Below, in pieces: positions 63,521 through 64,000 of a DNA stretch of 64,000 nt (positions are counted from its first letter, which is position 1; each line of letters starts with the position of its first letter). The notes below the pieces were generated by a model, which saw only the letters and a program-made list of their open reading frames with translations, was not told where the DNA came from and did no database searches. Both the position numbers and the translations under genes were made by a program. Source of the stretch: Thermoguttaceae bacterium (GTDB lineage Bacteria; Planctomycetota; Planctomycetia; Pirellulales; Thermoguttaceae); the NCBI GenBank assembly GCA_017407125.1, contig JAFQXE010000025.1, forward strand, positions 326,581 through 390,580. The letters are read 5' to 3'.

Positions 63521-63798
63521 GGTACCTATAATAATATTTCAGTATATTCAATTCAATGACAAATTACAAGGGGGGGCACACTGAAAAAGTTCATAGTACC
63601 TAATACATAACACCTAATATCAACAACAAAGCAACTATTTGCTAAATAATATATTATGTTTGATTCAATATTGTAAAACACATAAATTTTTATTGTTTTT
63701 TCCAAAATATTGTAGGCATCTGTTTGACGATATATCTGAAACATCTAACTCAAACCAAAGTTTTTTTAAAAATTTTTAAAAAAGCGCCTTTCCCCCCA

Positions 63799-63828
63799 TT
63801 GACGGGAATTAAAAAAGCGCTATATTAT
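63799..63828 (+). promoter_or_regulatory. Strong promoter at the right end, possibly for an rRNA operon
   Basis: TTGACG and TATATT are 16 bp apart (TATTAT at 18 bp is the alternative -10). The downstream leader has 'tgacctttgacaatttggcgg', which resembles the leader boxes ahead of many 16S rRNA genes, and paired stretches such as TTGTT...AACAA and 'gagtcggaaagactc'. No gene start is inside the window; the 63423-63798 stretch is AT-rich with no convincing gene. Confidence 0.5.
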
Positions 63829-64000
63829 CCCCCGTTGTTTGCGCGACAAGTCGAGCGAGCAACAAATGACCTTTGACAATTTGGCGGAACAGACATTGTA
63901 CCTTAAAGATGAATAAGAGATAGTCTCTTGTTTTTTCCTTTGTGAGCAAGTTGTGAGTCGGAAAGACTCAATAACCTGCAAAGACCAATAAGTAACCGAA

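Noticed and set aside
63553..63744. A 63-codon frame in the AT-rich stretch left of the final promoter
   Set aside because: It has no SD, no similarity to known proteins, and a length expected by chance in AT-rich DNA.

Overview
The window looks like a chromosomal segment of a Planctomycetota bacterium (Pirellulales/Thermoguttaceae-like, possibly gut-associated); a related PVC-group genome such as Verrucomicrobiota or Lentisphaerota is the main alternative. The reasons are three secreted proteins with PEP-CTERM tails ('PEPSTWALL...WRK'), autotransporter-type beta-strand repeats and LamG/discoidin domains, a XylR-type (PBP1 + AraC) regulator, a MoxR/Bat cluster with fused genes, an HTH + PTS-EIIA protein, and few strong Shine-Dalgarno sites. 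No taxonomic marker (16S, RpoB) is inside the window, so the assignment is an inference.

Layout. 1-7.5 kb: the 3' end of a GH95-like glycosidase, a XylR-like regulator, a large PEP-CTERM protein and a sugar-phosphate-isomerase-like TIM barrel. 7.5-14.4 kb: glnS, a small P-loop/membrane protein pair, mutY, a secreted SGNH hydrolase and fmt. 14.4-20.2 kb, minus strand: a LamG PEP-CTERM protein, then trkA with a 59-aa membrane protein and another membrane protein upstream. 20.5-27.8 kb: a complete trpEGDCFBA cluster, preceded by a consensus promoter and what reads as a T-box leader with a UGG (Trp) specifier. 28.5-35.5 kb: purA, asnS, a coiled-coil zinc-ribbon protein, pgsA, galU and an HTH-EIIA protein. 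35.7-41.1 kb: a PEP-CTERM protein whose start is put out of frame by an 11-C tract, a small membrane protein, araA and an ankyrin protein. 41.7-52.1 kb: moxR, a DUF58 gene and the batA, batB-batC and batD-batE genes. 52-59.8 kb: a membrane protein, a lipase-like hydrolase, ruvX, an EndoIII-like protein with a histone-H1-like tail, a TPR protein and yebC. 60-63.4 kb: an AT-rich island with an adenine methyltransferase, a PD-(D/E)xK-like nuclease and a DUF3800-like/winged-helix protein. The window ends in a consensus promoter and a leader that may belong to an rRNA operon.

The gaps between genes are unusual. Nearly all those over 200 bp are mosaics of several repeat families: hairpins whose arms are iterated 7-8-mers (often around a conserved ACGCAA(A)GCG centre), a ~115-bp element with GGAAGGCGGTAA terminal inverted repeats, a GC-rich ~75-bp module, and long palindromes of CGCAGAG- or ACGAAAAAC-type repeats. 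These often abut start or stop codons, and in two places appear to have become coding sequence.

Most notable for follow-up are the Trp T-box in this lineage, the poly-C contingency tract, the three-gene methylase/nuclease/DUF3800 island, the hairpin repeat system, an EndoIII-like protein apparently lacking its catalytic residues, and Asp-to-Glu changes at the catalytic positions of MutY and TrpA.
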